Source of the DNA: Rhodopila globiformis
GTDB lineage: Bacteria; Pseudomonadota; Alphaproteobacteria; Acetobacterales; Acetobacteraceae
Direction of reading: 5' to 3'
Assembly: GCF_002937115.1 (NCBI RefSeq)
Contig: NZ_NHRY01000217.1
Coordinates: 1 to 44,623 of the forward strand
DNA: 44,623 nt
The number at the start of each line of letters is the position of its first letter. Position 1 is the first letter of the stretch. A program made the position numbers and the translations under genes. This document shows positions 1 to 7,965 of the stretch, one piece after another. Below the pieces are notes generated by a model. That model had not been told where the DNA came from, did no database searches, and saw only the letters and a program-made list of their open reading frames with translations.

Positions 1-2
1 CC

Positions 3-176
3 AATCGCCGCTCGCCGCGGACCTACGACCGCGACCTCTACAAGGCGCGCCATCTGATCGAAAATTTCTTCGCCAGGCTCAAGCAGTTCCGTGCCATCGC
101 AACCCGCTATGACAAGACTGCCCGCAACTTCCTCGCCGCGGTCCACCTCGCCGCCGCCGTCGTTTGGCTTAATTGA
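3..176 (+). CDS. IS5-type transposase, C-terminal fragment (runs off the window)
   Basis: Open frame from the window edge to TGA at 174-176, 57 residues. The residues read RHLIENFFARLKQFRAIATRYDK, then end in a small hydrophobic AAVVWLN. The ENFF..LK...R...RYDK pattern is the conserved C-terminal region of DDE transposases of the IS5 family (IS427-like group), and includes the catalytic Glu. The N-terminal part lies outside the window, so whether the copy is intact cannot be judged. The sequence just after the stop, up to about base 186 (gacgacacgccc, followed by TAA), looks like the right terminal repeat next to a TA-type target. Confidence 0.8.
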   Translation, partial: NRRSPRTYDRDLYKARHLIENFFARLKQFRAIATRYDKTARNFLAAVHLAAAVVWLN

Positions 177-186
177 CGACACGCCC
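3..186 (+). mobile_element. Right end of an IS5-family insertion sequence
   Basis: Consists of the transposase 3' end plus about 10 bases after its stop. Putting the element end at about 186 is an inference from the gacgacacgccc|taa boundary. The left end is not in the window, so the inverted repeat cannot be paired here. The following AT-rich stretch (187-223) differs in composition from the GC-rich gene next to it. Confidence 0.55.
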
Positions 187-223
187 TAATAAACTACTTT
201 CGACAAAAAAAGACAATTCCTTG

Positions 224-682
224 TTAAAATATTAACGCATGGTCAACGCTGCGTAGCAGCAGCACCAGCGCCAGCATCGCCACCACCACGCCGGAGAAGC
301 CCCAGCGCAGCCACACCGCCGGCGGCAGCGCGGGCGCGCGCGGCGCCGCCTGGTATTCCGTCAGCAGGGTGGCCAGGGACCCGGTGATCAGCACCCCCAG
401 CGCCGAGGAGGCCGAGACGAACTGCGCCACCACCAGCGCGATCCAGCCCGTCGCCACCGGCAGCACCGCCGCGGTCAGCCGCAGCGACGAGCGTCCGCCG
501 CCCGACAGCAGCCCCACGCCCCACTGCAACCCGCCAGCGAAGGCCAGCATCACCGCCGCGTAATCGACCAGCGCCACCAGCATGCGGTCCGCCACGAACG
601 GCACCGCGCCGACCGCGCCGAACGCCAGGACCAGCAGCGGCACCAGGCCGAGCAGGCTCAATAATGAAACAATGGTCGGCAC
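224..682 (-). CDS. DUF3429-family membrane protein
   Basis: 152-residue polytopic inner-membrane protein of unknown function. About five hydrophobic segments are visible, with a conserved centre ALVDYAAVMLAFAGGLQWG characteristic of the DUF3429 family (known only as a membrane family). The frame is open upstream to 775, but I start at GTG 680-682. A strong ribosome site (ggagg) lies five bases before it, and the family sequence begins with the hydrophobic VPTIVSLLSLLGLVPLL. The 31 residues upstream look unrelated. It diverges from the CorC-like gene at 848, so both promoters should lie in 683-847. The AT-rich downstream stretch ends in a T run after a weak acaaggaattgt stem, possibly a poor terminator. 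Confidence 0.75.
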   Translation of the reverse strand: MPTIVSLLSLLGLVPLLVLAFGAVGAVPFVADRMLVALVDYAAVMLAFAGGLQWGVGLLSGGGRSSLRLTAAVLPVATGWIALVVAQFVSASSALGVLITGSLATLLTEYQAAPRAPALPPAVWLRWGFSGVVVAMLALVLLLRSVDHALIF

Positions 683-847
683 GCTTCCCTCCCGCCTTTG
701 CAGGCCGACACCCCTCTCATGAAGACCAGAGACTTGTGCTACAGGGAGACAAATCGCGTTGATCTTCTCCGGCAAAGGACAGGCGTTGACAGACCGTGGT
801 TGCCTGCGCCGCCGATTTCGCCGCCTGAAAGCCTGCCTGGAATCTCA

Positions 848-2158
848 ATGACCCTCGGTCTCGAAGCCGTCATTATCCTGCTGCTGATCATTCTCAACGG
901 CCTGTTCGCGCTCAGCGAGCTGGCGCTGGTGTCCGTCCGCCGGGCGCGGCTCGCGGTGCTGGAGCGCAAGGGGGTCAAGGGCGCCGCCGCCGCCCGCGCC
1001 CTCGCGGACGATCCGCAGCGCTTCCTGCCCACCGTGCAGGTCGGCATTACCCTGGTGAGCGTACTCACCGGCGTGTTCGGCGGTGCCCGCATCACCGCGC
1101 ATCTGCAGGTCTGGCTGGAGCAGTTCCCGCCCGTCGCCCGCTTCGCGGAGAGCCTGGCACTGGGGATCGTGGTGCTCACCACCACCTACCTGACCCTGGT
1201 GCTGGGCGAACTGGTGCCGAAGCAGCTTGCCCTGCGCGCGCCGGAAGCCACGGCGGCGCGTGTCGCCCGGCCCATCGGCTGGCTCGCCCGGGTCGCCGCC
1301 CCGGTGGTCTGGCTGCTGGGCAAGTCCTCCAGCCTGGTGCTGCGCCTGTTCGGCCTGAAGCGGGCGCCGCGCCAGACGGTGACGGAAGAGGAGCTGAAGG
1401 CCCTGGTCGCCGAGGGCGCGCAGGCCGGCGTGCTGGAACTGGAGGAACGCCACATGATCGAGCGCGTCCTCCGCCTGGCCGACAAGCCGGTGCGCGCGAT
1501 CATGACGCCGCGGACCGAGCTCGCCTGGATCGACCGCACCGACGCGGCGGACATCATCGTCGAGACGCTGAAATCGTCGCAGCACTCCCGCTTCGTCGTG
1601 TGCGACCGCTCGATCGACAACGTGGTGGGGGTGGTGCAGGCCAAGGACCTGCTCGACCGCCTGCTCTCCGGCGCCGAGCTGTCCGTCGGCGCCAGCCTGC
1701 GCCAGCCGATGATCGTCCCCGACACAGTCAGCGCGCTGGATGCGCTGGAGCGGCTCAAGTCGGACCCGCTCGGCGTCGCGCTGGTGATGGACGAATACGG
1801 CAGCTTCGAAGGCGTCGTCACCGCCGCCGACGTGCTGGAGGCGATCGTCGGCGACGGCTCGGCCACGGATCACAAGGACGGCGTGCCGGGGCCCGAGGGC
1901 GAGACGACGCTGACCCTGGACGGCCTGACGCCGGTGGACGAACTGAAGGCACGGCTCGACCTGCCCGACCTGCCGGCCGAGGGCAGCTACCACACCCTGG
2001 CCGGGCTGCTGCTGGCGCTGCTGCGGCGGGTGCCGCGCGTCGGCGACCGCATCGTGTTCGGCGGTTGGCGCTTCGAGGTGCTGGAAATGGACGGGCGGCG
2101 GGTGGACAAGGTGCTGGCCGGCCGCGAGCCCGCGGCGGAAACCGAAAGCGTCGCATGA
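848..2158 (+). CDS. HlyC/CorC-family transporter-associated protein (DUF21-CBS-CBS-CorC)
   Basis: 436 residues. Order of domains: DUF21/CNNM transmembrane domain (about 1-190; starts MTLGLEAVIILLLIILNG and carries the conserved LGELVPKQLAL near 118-128), a CBS pair (about 205-330; includes IMTPRTELAWID and VMDEYGSFEGVVTAAD), and a C-terminal CorC_HlyC domain (about 350-425; EGSYHTLAGLLL, GDRIVFGGWRFEVLEMDGRRVDKV). Family members are linked to Mg/Co efflux or homeostasis; the haemolysin name is historical. The start at 848 is chosen because the preceding 50 residues of the open frame do not resemble the family. Its stop overlaps the next ATG (ATGA, 2155-2158), so it is probably translationally coupled to the heptose genes, although a functional link is not obvious. 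Confidence 0.88.
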   Translation: MTLGLEAVIILLLIILNGLFALSELALVSVRRARLAVLERKGVKGAAAARALADDPQRFLPTVQVGITLVSVLTGVFGGARITAHLQVWLEQFPPVARFAESLALGIVVLTTTYLTLVLGELVPKQLALRAPEATAARVARPIGWLARVAAPVVWLLGKSSSLVLRLFGLKRAPRQTVTEEELKALVAEGAQAGVLELEERHMIERVLRLADKPVRAIMTPRTELAWIDRTDAADIIVETLKSSQHSRFVVCDRSIDNVVGVVQAKDLLDRLLSGAELSVGASLRQPMIVPDTVSALDALERLKSDPLGVALVMDEYGSFEGVVTAADVLEAIVGDGSATDHKDGVPGPEGETTLTLDGLTPVDELKARLDLPDLPAEGSYHTLAGLLLALLRRVPRVGDRIVFGGWRFEVLEMDGRRVDKVLAGREPAAETESVA

Positions 2159-3390
2159 CCTGCCAGCCAACTGCCACCGTTTCCCAGTGCGCCGTGCTCG
2201 TCGGCGGCCTGGGCACCCGCCTGGGCGCGCTGACCGCCGCGACGCCCAAGCCGCTGCTGCCCTGCGGCGACCGTCCGTTCCTGGGCTGGCTGCTGCGCGA
2301 GTTCGTCCGCTACGGCGTGACCGAGTTCCTGCTGCTGACCGGGCACCTGTCCGGCGCGGTGGAGAACGCCGTCGCCGCCATCCAGGCCGGGCTGCCCGGC
2401 GACGTGCGCATCACCCTGTCGCAGGAGCCGGTGCGTGCCGGCACCGGCGGCGCCGTGTTCCACGCCCGCCATCGGCTGCATGACCGATTCCTGCTGTGCA
2501 ACGGCGACTCGCTGTTCGACAGCAACCTCGCCGCCCTGCTGGCCGACGCCGCCCGCGATCCGGCGGATACTGTCGGCCGCATCCTGCTGCGCCGCCTGGA
2601 CGACGCCTCGCGCTATGGCGTGGTGACGCTGGAGCAGGACCGCATCAGCGCTTTCCAGGAACGCCCGCCCGCCGGGACGCCGGGCATCATCAACGGTGGC
2701 GTCTATCTGTTCCGCCGGGCGCTGGTGGACCACCTGAGCCCGCAATGCTCGCTGGAAGCCGACGTGCTGCCGGCACTGGCGCGTGGCAACCGGCTGCGCG
2801 GCACGCTGGGCAGCGGCTATTTCCGCGACATCGGCATCCCCGAGGACTACCAGCGGGCGCAGACGGAAATCCCGACCCTGCTGCATCGCCGGGCGTTGTT
2901 TCTCGATCGTGACGGCGTGCTGAACATCGACCACGGCTATGTCGGCTCGGCGGACCGGTTCGAATGGGTCGATGGCGCGCTGGACGCCATCCGCCATGCC
3001 ACCGAGGCCGGCTGGCACGTGTTCATCGTCACCAACCAGTCCGGCGTCGCCCGCGGCCTGTATGATGAGGACGCGGTGCGCGGCCTGCTGGCCTGGATCG
3101 CCGACACGGCGCGCCTGGCCGGCGGCACGATCGACGACGCGCGCTACTGCCCGTTCCATCCCGAAGGCAGCGTCACGGCCTATCGCCAGGCGCATCCCTG
3201 GAGGAAGCCCGGGCCCGGCATGCTGCTGGACCTGATACGCGCCTGGGAGCTAAATCCCGCCCGCGCGGTGATGATCGGCGACCAGGAGTCGGACATGCGC
3301 GCCGCGGCGGACGCCGGCATCGCCGGATATTTATTCCCTGGAGGGAATCTTCTTTCATTTATACAACCAATAGTGGATAAATACCCATGA
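2155..3390 (+). CDS. Fused D-glycero-D-manno-heptose-1-phosphate guanylyltransferase / heptose-1,7-bisphosphate phosphatase
   Basis: 411 residues, two domains. Residues 1 to about 235 are a sugar nucleotidyltransferase (HddC-like): the signature VLVGGLGTRLG at about 14-24, PKPLLP near 31-36, and NGDSLFD for metal/nucleotide binding. Residues 245 to about 400 are a HAD-IIIA phosphatase (GmhB-like): catalytic LDRDGVLN with D251/D253, IVTNQSG, RKPGPGML, and IGDQESDM. GmhB removes the 7-phosphate from heptose-1,7-bisphosphate, and HddC then makes GDP-heptose, so the fusion joins consecutive steps, with the later step N-terminal. The GmhB zinc loop is only half present: CPFHPEG is there, but the usual CxC before RKP is HPW. 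The last about 20 codons are noticeably AT-rich. Substrate identity is inferred from the neighbouring kinase. Confidence 0.85.
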   Translation: MTCQPTATVSQCAVLVGGLGTRLGALTAATPKPLLPCGDRPFLGWLLREFVRYGVTEFLLLTGHLSGAVENAVAAIQAGLPGDVRITLSQEPVRAGTGGAVFHARHRLHDRFLLCNGDSLFDSNLAALLADAARDPADTVGRILLRRLDDASRYGVVTLEQDRISAFQERPPAGTPGIINGGVYLFRRALVDHLSPQCSLEADVLPALARGNRLRGTLGSGYFRDIGIPEDYQRAQTEIPTLLHRRALFLDRDGVLNIDHGYVGSADRFEWVDGALDAIRHATEAGWHVFIVTNQSGVARGLYDEDAVRGLLAWIADTARLAGGTIDDARYCPFHPEGSVTAYRQAHPWRKPGPGMLLDLIRAWELNPARAVMIGDQESDMRAAADAGIAGYLFPGGNLLSFIQPIVDKYP

Positions 3391-3410
3391 ATTCATGACA
3401 GGAGGGGTAC

Positions 3411-4466
3411 TTGCGGCACAATACCGCAACCGTCCGTTCCCGCGTGCCGCTGCGCCTCGGCCTGGCCGGCGGCGGCACCGACCTCAGCCCCTATTGCGAC
3501 GAGCATGGCGGCGCCGTGCTGAACACGACGATCGACCGCTACGCCTATGCGTTCATCGAGCCCTCGACCGACGGGCTGGCGCATTTCGTGGCCCCGGACC
3601 TGGAGTTCGAGGAGTGTCTCCACCCCAACCTCGACTCGCTGGCCGAGGCGCGTCTGCGGCTGCATGCCGGCGTGGCGCGGCGCATGCTGGCGCAGTTTGG
3701 CGGCGGCGTCCTGCCGGCGATCCGGGTGACGTCGTACGTCGATGCGCCGCCCGGCTCCGGGCTGGGATCGTCATCCGCCCTGGTGGTGGCGCTGGTGGAG
3801 GCGTTCACCGCGTGGCTGTCGGCGCCGCTCGGCCCCTACGACGTCGCCCGCCTCGCCTTCGAGGTCGAGCGCATCGACCTGGGCCTGGCTGGCGGCAAGC
3901 AGGACCAGTACGCGGCGACCTTCGGCGGCACCAATTTCATCGAGTTCCATGCCGCCGATCGGGTGATCGTCAATCCGCTGCGGGTCGCCCCGGCGGTGCT
4001 GAACGAGCTGCAGACCTCGCTGGTGGTGTGCTTCACCGGCGTGTCGCGGCGGTCGGAGGCGATCATCGCCGAGCAGCAGCGCGGCATGACCGCGACGGCG
4101 GAGCACCGGGCGGATGCCGGGGTCGTCGACAGCCTGCACCAGCTCAAGCACGACGCGATCGCGATGAAGGAGGCGCTGCTGCGCGGCGAGATCGCGCGGA
4201 TGGCGGCGATCCTGAACCGATCCTGGGCGGCGAAGCAGCGCACCGCCGCGGGCATCAGCACCGGGCGGATTGCCGAAATGTACGATCTGGCCTTCGCGCA
4301 TGGCGCCATCGGCGGCAAGGTCTCGGGCGCCGGCGGCGGCGGGTTCATGATGTTCTTCGTGCCGCCAGCGCGGCGGATTCCCGTGGTGCGGGCGCTGAAT
4401 GCCGCCGGCGGCACCGCGAGCGGCGTGCAGTTGACCGGCCGGGGCGCCGAATCCTGGGTGGTCTGA
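3411..4466 (+). CDS. hddA: D-glycero-alpha-D-manno-heptose-7-phosphate kinase (GHMP kinase)
   Basis: 351-residue GHMP-family kinase. It has the N-terminal substrate motif PLRLGLAGGGTDLSPY (about 12-27), the ATP-binding PPGSGLGSSSAL at about 113-124, the IDLGLAGGKQDQYAATFGG block, and the C-terminal motif GGKVSGAGGGGFMMF near 301-315. This combination matches HddA, which phosphorylates heptose-7-phosphate at C1. The start is TTG 3411, with a very good ribosome site (ggagggg, five-base spacing). It lies 20 bases after the fused HddC-GmhB gene, so HddA, GmhB and HddC are all encoded together. The sedoheptulose-7-phosphate isomerase GmhA is not in the window. The product would be GDP-D,D-heptose for surface glycans. 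Confidence 0.85.
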   Translation: MRHNTATVRSRVPLRLGLAGGGTDLSPYCDEHGGAVLNTTIDRYAYAFIEPSTDGLAHFVAPDLEFEECLHPNLDSLAEARLRLHAGVARRMLAQFGGGVLPAIRVTSYVDAPPGSGLGSSSALVVALVEAFTAWLSAPLGPYDVARLAFEVERIDLGLAGGKQDQYAATFGGTNFIEFHAADRVIVNPLRVAPAVLNELQTSLVVCFTGVSRRSEAIIAEQQRGMTATAEHRADAGVVDSLHQLKHDAIAMKEALLRGEIARMAAILNRSWAAKQRTAAGISTGRIAEMYDLAFAHGAIGGKVSGAGGGGFMMFFVPPARRIPVVRALNAAGGTASGVQLTGRGAESWVV

Positions 4467-4606
4467 AACCCCGGCGGCGATCCCCGGGGCACTGGCAACG
4501 CCGGATGATGGAACGGCGCGAACCGCATCGGCCGGTGAAACGGGCTGCCACGCGCAAGCGTAAACCGGTAAGCTCGGAACGCTTGCCACAGGTGGAAGTG
4601 CCTTTC

Positions 4607-5026
4607 ATGCGCTTCTTGATGCTTTCCGCCACCGTTCTGGCGCCGCTGCTGCTGGATGCCTGCGCGACCCATCCCATGAGCCCGACGGTCGGGGTGATGC
4701 CACCCCCCGGCAAACCGTTCGAAACGTTCCGGACCGACGAGGCGGCATGCCGGGATGCCGCCTCGCGGCAGGTGCAGGGCGGGGCGCAGCAGCCGAACAC
4801 CATGGGGGCGGGAAGCGCGCCGATGGGCACGTTGCCGGGGACCGGATTGGGGACCGCGGGCGGCACGGCGGGTGGCGCCGGCGTGTCGCGGACCGCGCAG
4901 CTCAGCCTGCAGCAGCGCTATGACCTGGCGTATTCGCGGTGCATCTATGCACGCGGCAACCAGGTGCCCGGCTATCTGCCGCCCGGCGCGTCATGGTCCG
5001 CCGATGCCCCCGGCCATGCCCCGTGA
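4607..5026 (+). CDS. Small secreted or lipoprotein-like envelope protein, glycine-rich
   Basis: 139 residues, no enzyme motif. The N-terminus MRFLMLSATVLAPLLLDACATH is a signal sequence with a lipobox-like LDAC, although Asp at -2 is unusual, so lipid modification is uncertain. It is followed by a proline-rich stretch, an EAACRDAASRQVQ segment, a Gly/Thr/Ala-rich region (about 65-95) and a C-terminal LQQRYDLAYSRCIYARGNQVPGY. The spaced Cys residues plus RYDxAYxxCMxxxGxxV resemble small glycine-zipper-type envelope proteins common in alphaproteobacteria. It starts 140 bases after hddA on the same strand. Only the general class, not the function, can be stated. Confidence 0.65.
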   Translation: MRFLMLSATVLAPLLLDACATHPMSPTVGVMPPPGKPFETFRTDEAACRDAASRQVQGGAQQPNTMGAGSAPMGTLPGTGLGTAGGTAGGAGVSRTAQLSLQQRYDLAYSRCIYARGNQVPGYLPPGASWSADAPGHAP

Positions 5027-5234
5027 TACCAGCCTCCACCTCTGCCCCGGGCGATGACCATCGATCCGCGACCGGTGCGCCACCGTTCCGGGACGCACGC
5101 GCCCGAACGGGACAGGCTGTACCACCCGAGCGCCGCTCCGGCGTTCCGGCCGCACCGGCGCCTTGAGTTCTTGCGACGAGCGGCAGTGTCGTCCCGGGTA
5201 GGTCAAGGCAGCGGCAGAGCCTGGGTTGGCGCCC

Positions 5235-5431
5235 GATTTTAACACGGAGTTAGCCAGCCGGCGCGCCGGCGCCGCGATGACCGAAAATGGGCGAGGAGTC
5301 CGTTGCCCCAGCGTCATGGCCGGGCGTGCCCCGGCCATCTGCGCACAGGCGGCGGGGGTGGATGGCCGGGACACGCCCGGCCATGACGATAGAGAGACGA
5401 CCGCGCCTGCGGGTCCGCATTTTCATAGGAG
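5235..5431. repeat. Dispersed palindromic repeat, subtype 1 copy (A1)
   Basis: The core 5313-5389 is an imperfect palindrome: gtcatggccgggcgtgcc at one end and gacacgcccggccatgac at the other, with inner cggccatc/ggatggccg pairing. The flanks from aacacggagttag (5240) to attttcatagg match the copy at 12671-12870 over about 200 bases, well beyond the palindrome. It lies between convergent genes. Confidence 0.8.
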
Positions 5432-5504
5432 CCAATCACACGACGTAGGCCGTGCGTCAGGTACAAAGCATAAACCGCTTCAGGCAGGGCCACCGATGCT
5501 GCGA

Positions 5505-5607
5505 AACGCTTTGATCGCCAGCCCAATGAAGCGGTTCGTCCGGTCCCGAATAGCCGGCAAGGCCCCGTCTCCGTGGCGCTTCGTGCACCCTCCGTCTTCT
5601 CCGTGTT
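5505..5607 (-). repeat. Dispersed repeat, inverted match to 12889-12968 (D2)
   Basis: The reverse complement reads cgaagcgccacgg, then ggccttgccggctattcggga, then attgggctggcgatc. The forward sequence at 12889-12968 has cgaagcgccacgg, ggaccttgctggcctttcggga and atcggactgacgatc at the same spacing. Ends in an arm ctccgtcttctccgtgtt. Function unknown; it behaves as a dispersed intergenic element. Confidence 0.6.
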
Positions 5608-5954
5608 GAAAATCAAGGAAGAATGCGTAGGCACGACGGTCCCAGGAGCGCTGCATGGCCAGGCCGATGAAGCTGCCCGGCACGACGCAACATCCGCCAT
5701 GACGGCGGCGTCAGCACCGGACCGCGCGGCGTCCCCCTGATCCTCCGGGGCTCTCCACGGCCCTCGGTTCTTCTCTGTGCGAGCAAACATACGCCATCAA
5801 CCACGCTGTCCCCGCCAGAGACGCACCCGCCCGCGGCCCCGCCAGTCCATGCTACAGGGACCAACCGCGCCGCCGGACCTGATGTCCAGGTCCCGCCCCC
5901 CAGTCCGCCACGCCTCGGCCTCCGCTGGCCTCCCCCCGCCGCGGCGCCACGCCC

Positions 5955-6911
5955 TCAGCCCACAAGGTTGCGCGGCGCCTGCCCGGCCAGCACCGCGGCG
6001 ATGCCGGCCAGCACGATCCGCCCCATCGCGTCGCGGGTTTCCCGTGTCGCGCTGCCCAGGTGCGGCAGCAGAACGACGTTCTCCAGCCCCAGGTAAGCGG
6101 GATCGAGGTGCGGCTCGTTATTGTATACGTCCAGCCCGGCGGCGGCGACGTGCCCCTCGCGCAGCGCGGCGACCAACGCCTGGTCATCGACCAGGGAGCC
6201 GCGCGCGGCGTTCACCACGACCGCGCCCCGCGGCAGCTTCGCGATGCGGCCGCCGGTCAACCAGTGGCGCGTGCCGGCGCCGCCCGGCGCGTTCAGCGAC
6301 AGCACCTCGCACATCGGCAGGAAGCTGTCGTCGTTGTCGTGGAAGATCGCGTCGTGCTCCAGCTCCGGCGGCAGGCGGGCGACGTCGCGGTAGTGCACTT
6401 CCATCTCGAAGCCGCGCGCCATGCGGGCGAGCTCGCGGCCGATGCGGCCCATGCCGAAGATGCCGAGCCGCCGCCCGGACACCTGCGTGCCGAGCAGTTG
6501 CGTCGGCGCCCAGCCCTGCCAGGCGCCGGACCGCACCATCCGCTCGCCCTCGCCGGCCCGCCGCGCCGCCGCCAGGATCAGCAGCATGGCGCATTCGGCG
6601 GTGGCGACACTCAGCACGTCCGGCGTATTGCACACCCGGATGCCGCGTGACCGCGCGGCGTCGAGGTCGACGTGATCGTAGCCGACGCTGAAGGTGCCGA
6701 TGACCTTCACGCTGTCCGGCAGTGCGGCGATCAGTGCCGCGTCCATGGCGTCGCCGGGACAGCACAGGATGGCGTCGGCGCCGGCTGCCCCGGCCAGCAC
6801 GTCGGCGATCGGGACGTCCGACGGCGTCAGCCGGGCGGAAAAGTCCCGCGCCGCCTGGGCCTCGATCGACGGCGGCAGGCGCCTGGTCACGAACAGAACG
6901 GGTTTCGCCAT
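5955..6911 (-). CDS. D-2-hydroxyacid dehydrogenase (glyoxylate/hydroxypyruvate reductase type)
   Basis: 318-residue NAD(P)-dependent 2-hydroxyacid dehydrogenase. It has the nucleotide-binding GIFGMGRIGRELA (about 150-162) and the catalytic triad of the family: R237 (NAARGSLVDD), E266 (LDVYNNEP) and H284 (PHLGSATRETRDAM). The SVGYDHVDLDAA substrate loop is at about 75-86. Such enzymes reduce glyoxylate, hydroxypyruvate or related 2-oxoacids. ATG 6909-6911 is one base after the stop of a second family member upstream, so the two are one transcription unit. They are clearly paralogous (same length, same motif spacing) but diverged, consistent with an old tandem duplication. The cofactor and true substrate cannot be read from sequence. 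Confidence 0.87.
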   Translation of the reverse strand: MAKPVLFVTRRLPPSIEAQAARDFSARLTPSDVPIADVLAGAAGADAILCCPGDAMDAALIAALPDSVKVIGTFSVGYDHVDLDAARSRGIRVCNTPDVLSVATAECAMLLILAAARRAGEGERMVRSGAWQGWAPTQLLGTQVSGRRLGIFGMGRIGRELARMARGFEMEVHYRDVARLPPELEHDAIFHDNDDSFLPMCEVLSLNAPGGAGTRHWLTGGRIAKLPRGAVVVNAARGSLVDDQALVAALREGHVAAAGLDVYNNEPHLDPAYLGLENVVLLPHLGSATRETRDAMGRIVLAGIAAVLAGQAPRNLVG

Positions 6912-6912
6912 G

Positions 6913-7884
6913 TCAGTCCCTCCACAGCGGGTCGATCGCTGGCCGGTTGGCCAGCACGGCGGCGATGTTGTCCAGGGCGCGGAAGCCCATGGCATCCCGC
7001 GTCTCACGCGTGGCGCTGCCGATGTGCGGCGACAGCACCACGTTGTCCAGGGCGGCGAAGCGCAGGTCGAAATCCGGCTCGTCCCGGAACACGTCCAGCC
7101 CCGCGGCGAACAGCCGGCCACTCCGCAGCGCCGCCAGCAGCGCGTCCTCATCCACCAGCGAGCCGCGGGCGACGTTCACCAGCACCGCGCCCTCGGGCAG
7201 CAGCGACAGGGCGCGGGCATCGACCATGCGGTCGGTGGCGGGGCCGCCCGGCGCGTGGATCGACAGGAAGTCGCAGTGCGGCAGCATGGCGTGGAAGTCG
7301 GCGAAATACGTCGCGCCCTGCTCCAGTTCCGGCGGCAGGCGGGAGCGGCCGTGGTAGAGCACCTGCATATCAAAACCGCGTGCCCGCCGGGCGAAGGCGC
7401 GGCCGATGCGGCCCATCCCCAGGATGCCGACGCGCTTGCCGGTGACGCGCACGCCCAGCAGGTCGCCCTGGCCGATGCGGTAGCGCCAGCCCTGGCGCAT
7501 AATGCGGTCGTATTCAATCCCCCGCCGCGCCGCCGCGAGCAGCAGCATCATGGCGTGGTCCGCCGTGCACTCGTCCAGCACGCCGGGCGTGTTGGTCACC
7601 ATGATGCCGCGCGCCCGCGCGGCGGCGACGTCGACGTGGTCGTAGCCGACGCTGCTGGTGGCAAGCACGCGGACGCTGTCCGGCAGCCCGGCGATGGCGG
7701 CTTCGGTCAGCGGCAGGGTGTTGGCGAACAGGATGCCGTCGGCACGGTGCGCGGTGGCGGCGGCGGTGGCCTCGGGCACGGTCATGTCGTCCGGGCCGGA
7801 GCAGATGATGGCGTCGAATTCCGCGCGGGCGCGGGCCACCACGTTCGTCGTCGTCAGGCAAGCCAGCACCAGCCGCGGCTTCAT
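6913..7884 (-). CDS. D-2-hydroxyacid dehydrogenase, first of a tandem pair
   Basis: 323 residues from ATG 7882-7884. A TTG six bases earlier is in frame, but the ribosome site (ggggga) is spaced better for the ATG. It has the Rossmann motif GILGMGRIGRAFA (about 153-165), catalytic R240 (VARGSLVDED), E269 (DVFRDEP) and H287 (SPHIGSATRETRDAM). Same family as the next gene, to which it is joined with a one-base gap. Likely role: NAD(P)H-linked interconversion of 2-oxo and D-2-hydroxy acids such as glyoxylate or hydroxypyruvate in the cytoplasm. No regulator is adjacent. Confidence 0.87.
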   Translation of the reverse strand: MKPRLVLACLTTTNVVARARAEFDAIICSGPDDMTVPEATAAATAHRADGILFANTLPLTEAAIAGLPDSVRVLATSSVGYDHVDVAAARARGIMVTNTPGVLDECTADHAMMLLLAAARRGIEYDRIMRQGWRYRIGQGDLLGVRVTGKRVGILGMGRIGRAFARRARGFDMQVLYHGRSRLPPELEQGATYFADFHAMLPHCDFLSIHAPGGPATDRMVDARALSLLPEGAVLVNVARGSLVDEDALLAALRSGRLFAAGLDVFRDEPDFDLRFAALDNVVLSPHIGSATRETRDAMGFRALDNIAAVLANRPAIDPLWRD

Positions 7885-7965
7885 CGACAATTCCCCCGAT
7901 CAGTCAGCGTCCATTAGGATCGGCCAAACGGGCCGGACGCAAGAGGACGGCTGTCCTTTCCCGCC

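Larger units (their letters stand above)
5027..5954. other. Non-coding gap between convergent genes, filled with dispersed repeats
   Basis: No convincing gene on either strand. It holds a palindrome-family repeat (5235-5431), a second repeat (5505-5607) that matches 12889-12968 in inverted orientation, and an arm-like segment near 5745-5785 (cacggccctcggttcttctctgtg). The open frames here are read-throughs of repeat DNA; their peptides recur wherever the repeats do. Confidence 0.7.

Noticed and set aside
3344..3359. attccct-gg-agggaat inverted repeat near the end of the HddC-GmhB gene
   Set aside because: It lies inside the coding frame and the two-base loop cannot form a hairpin; it may only reflect AT-rich local sequence.
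5313..5389. Palindromic core read as a transcription terminator or as a CRISPR repeat
   Set aside because: No T run follows, the same unit with long flanks recurs at four places far apart, and there is no regular spacer pattern; it is a dispersed repeat.
6694..7917. Plus-strand open frame of 407 codons across the hydroxyacid dehydrogenases
   Set aside because: The minus strand has two intact enzymes with catalytic triads; the plus frame has no recognisable protein and unusual composition.
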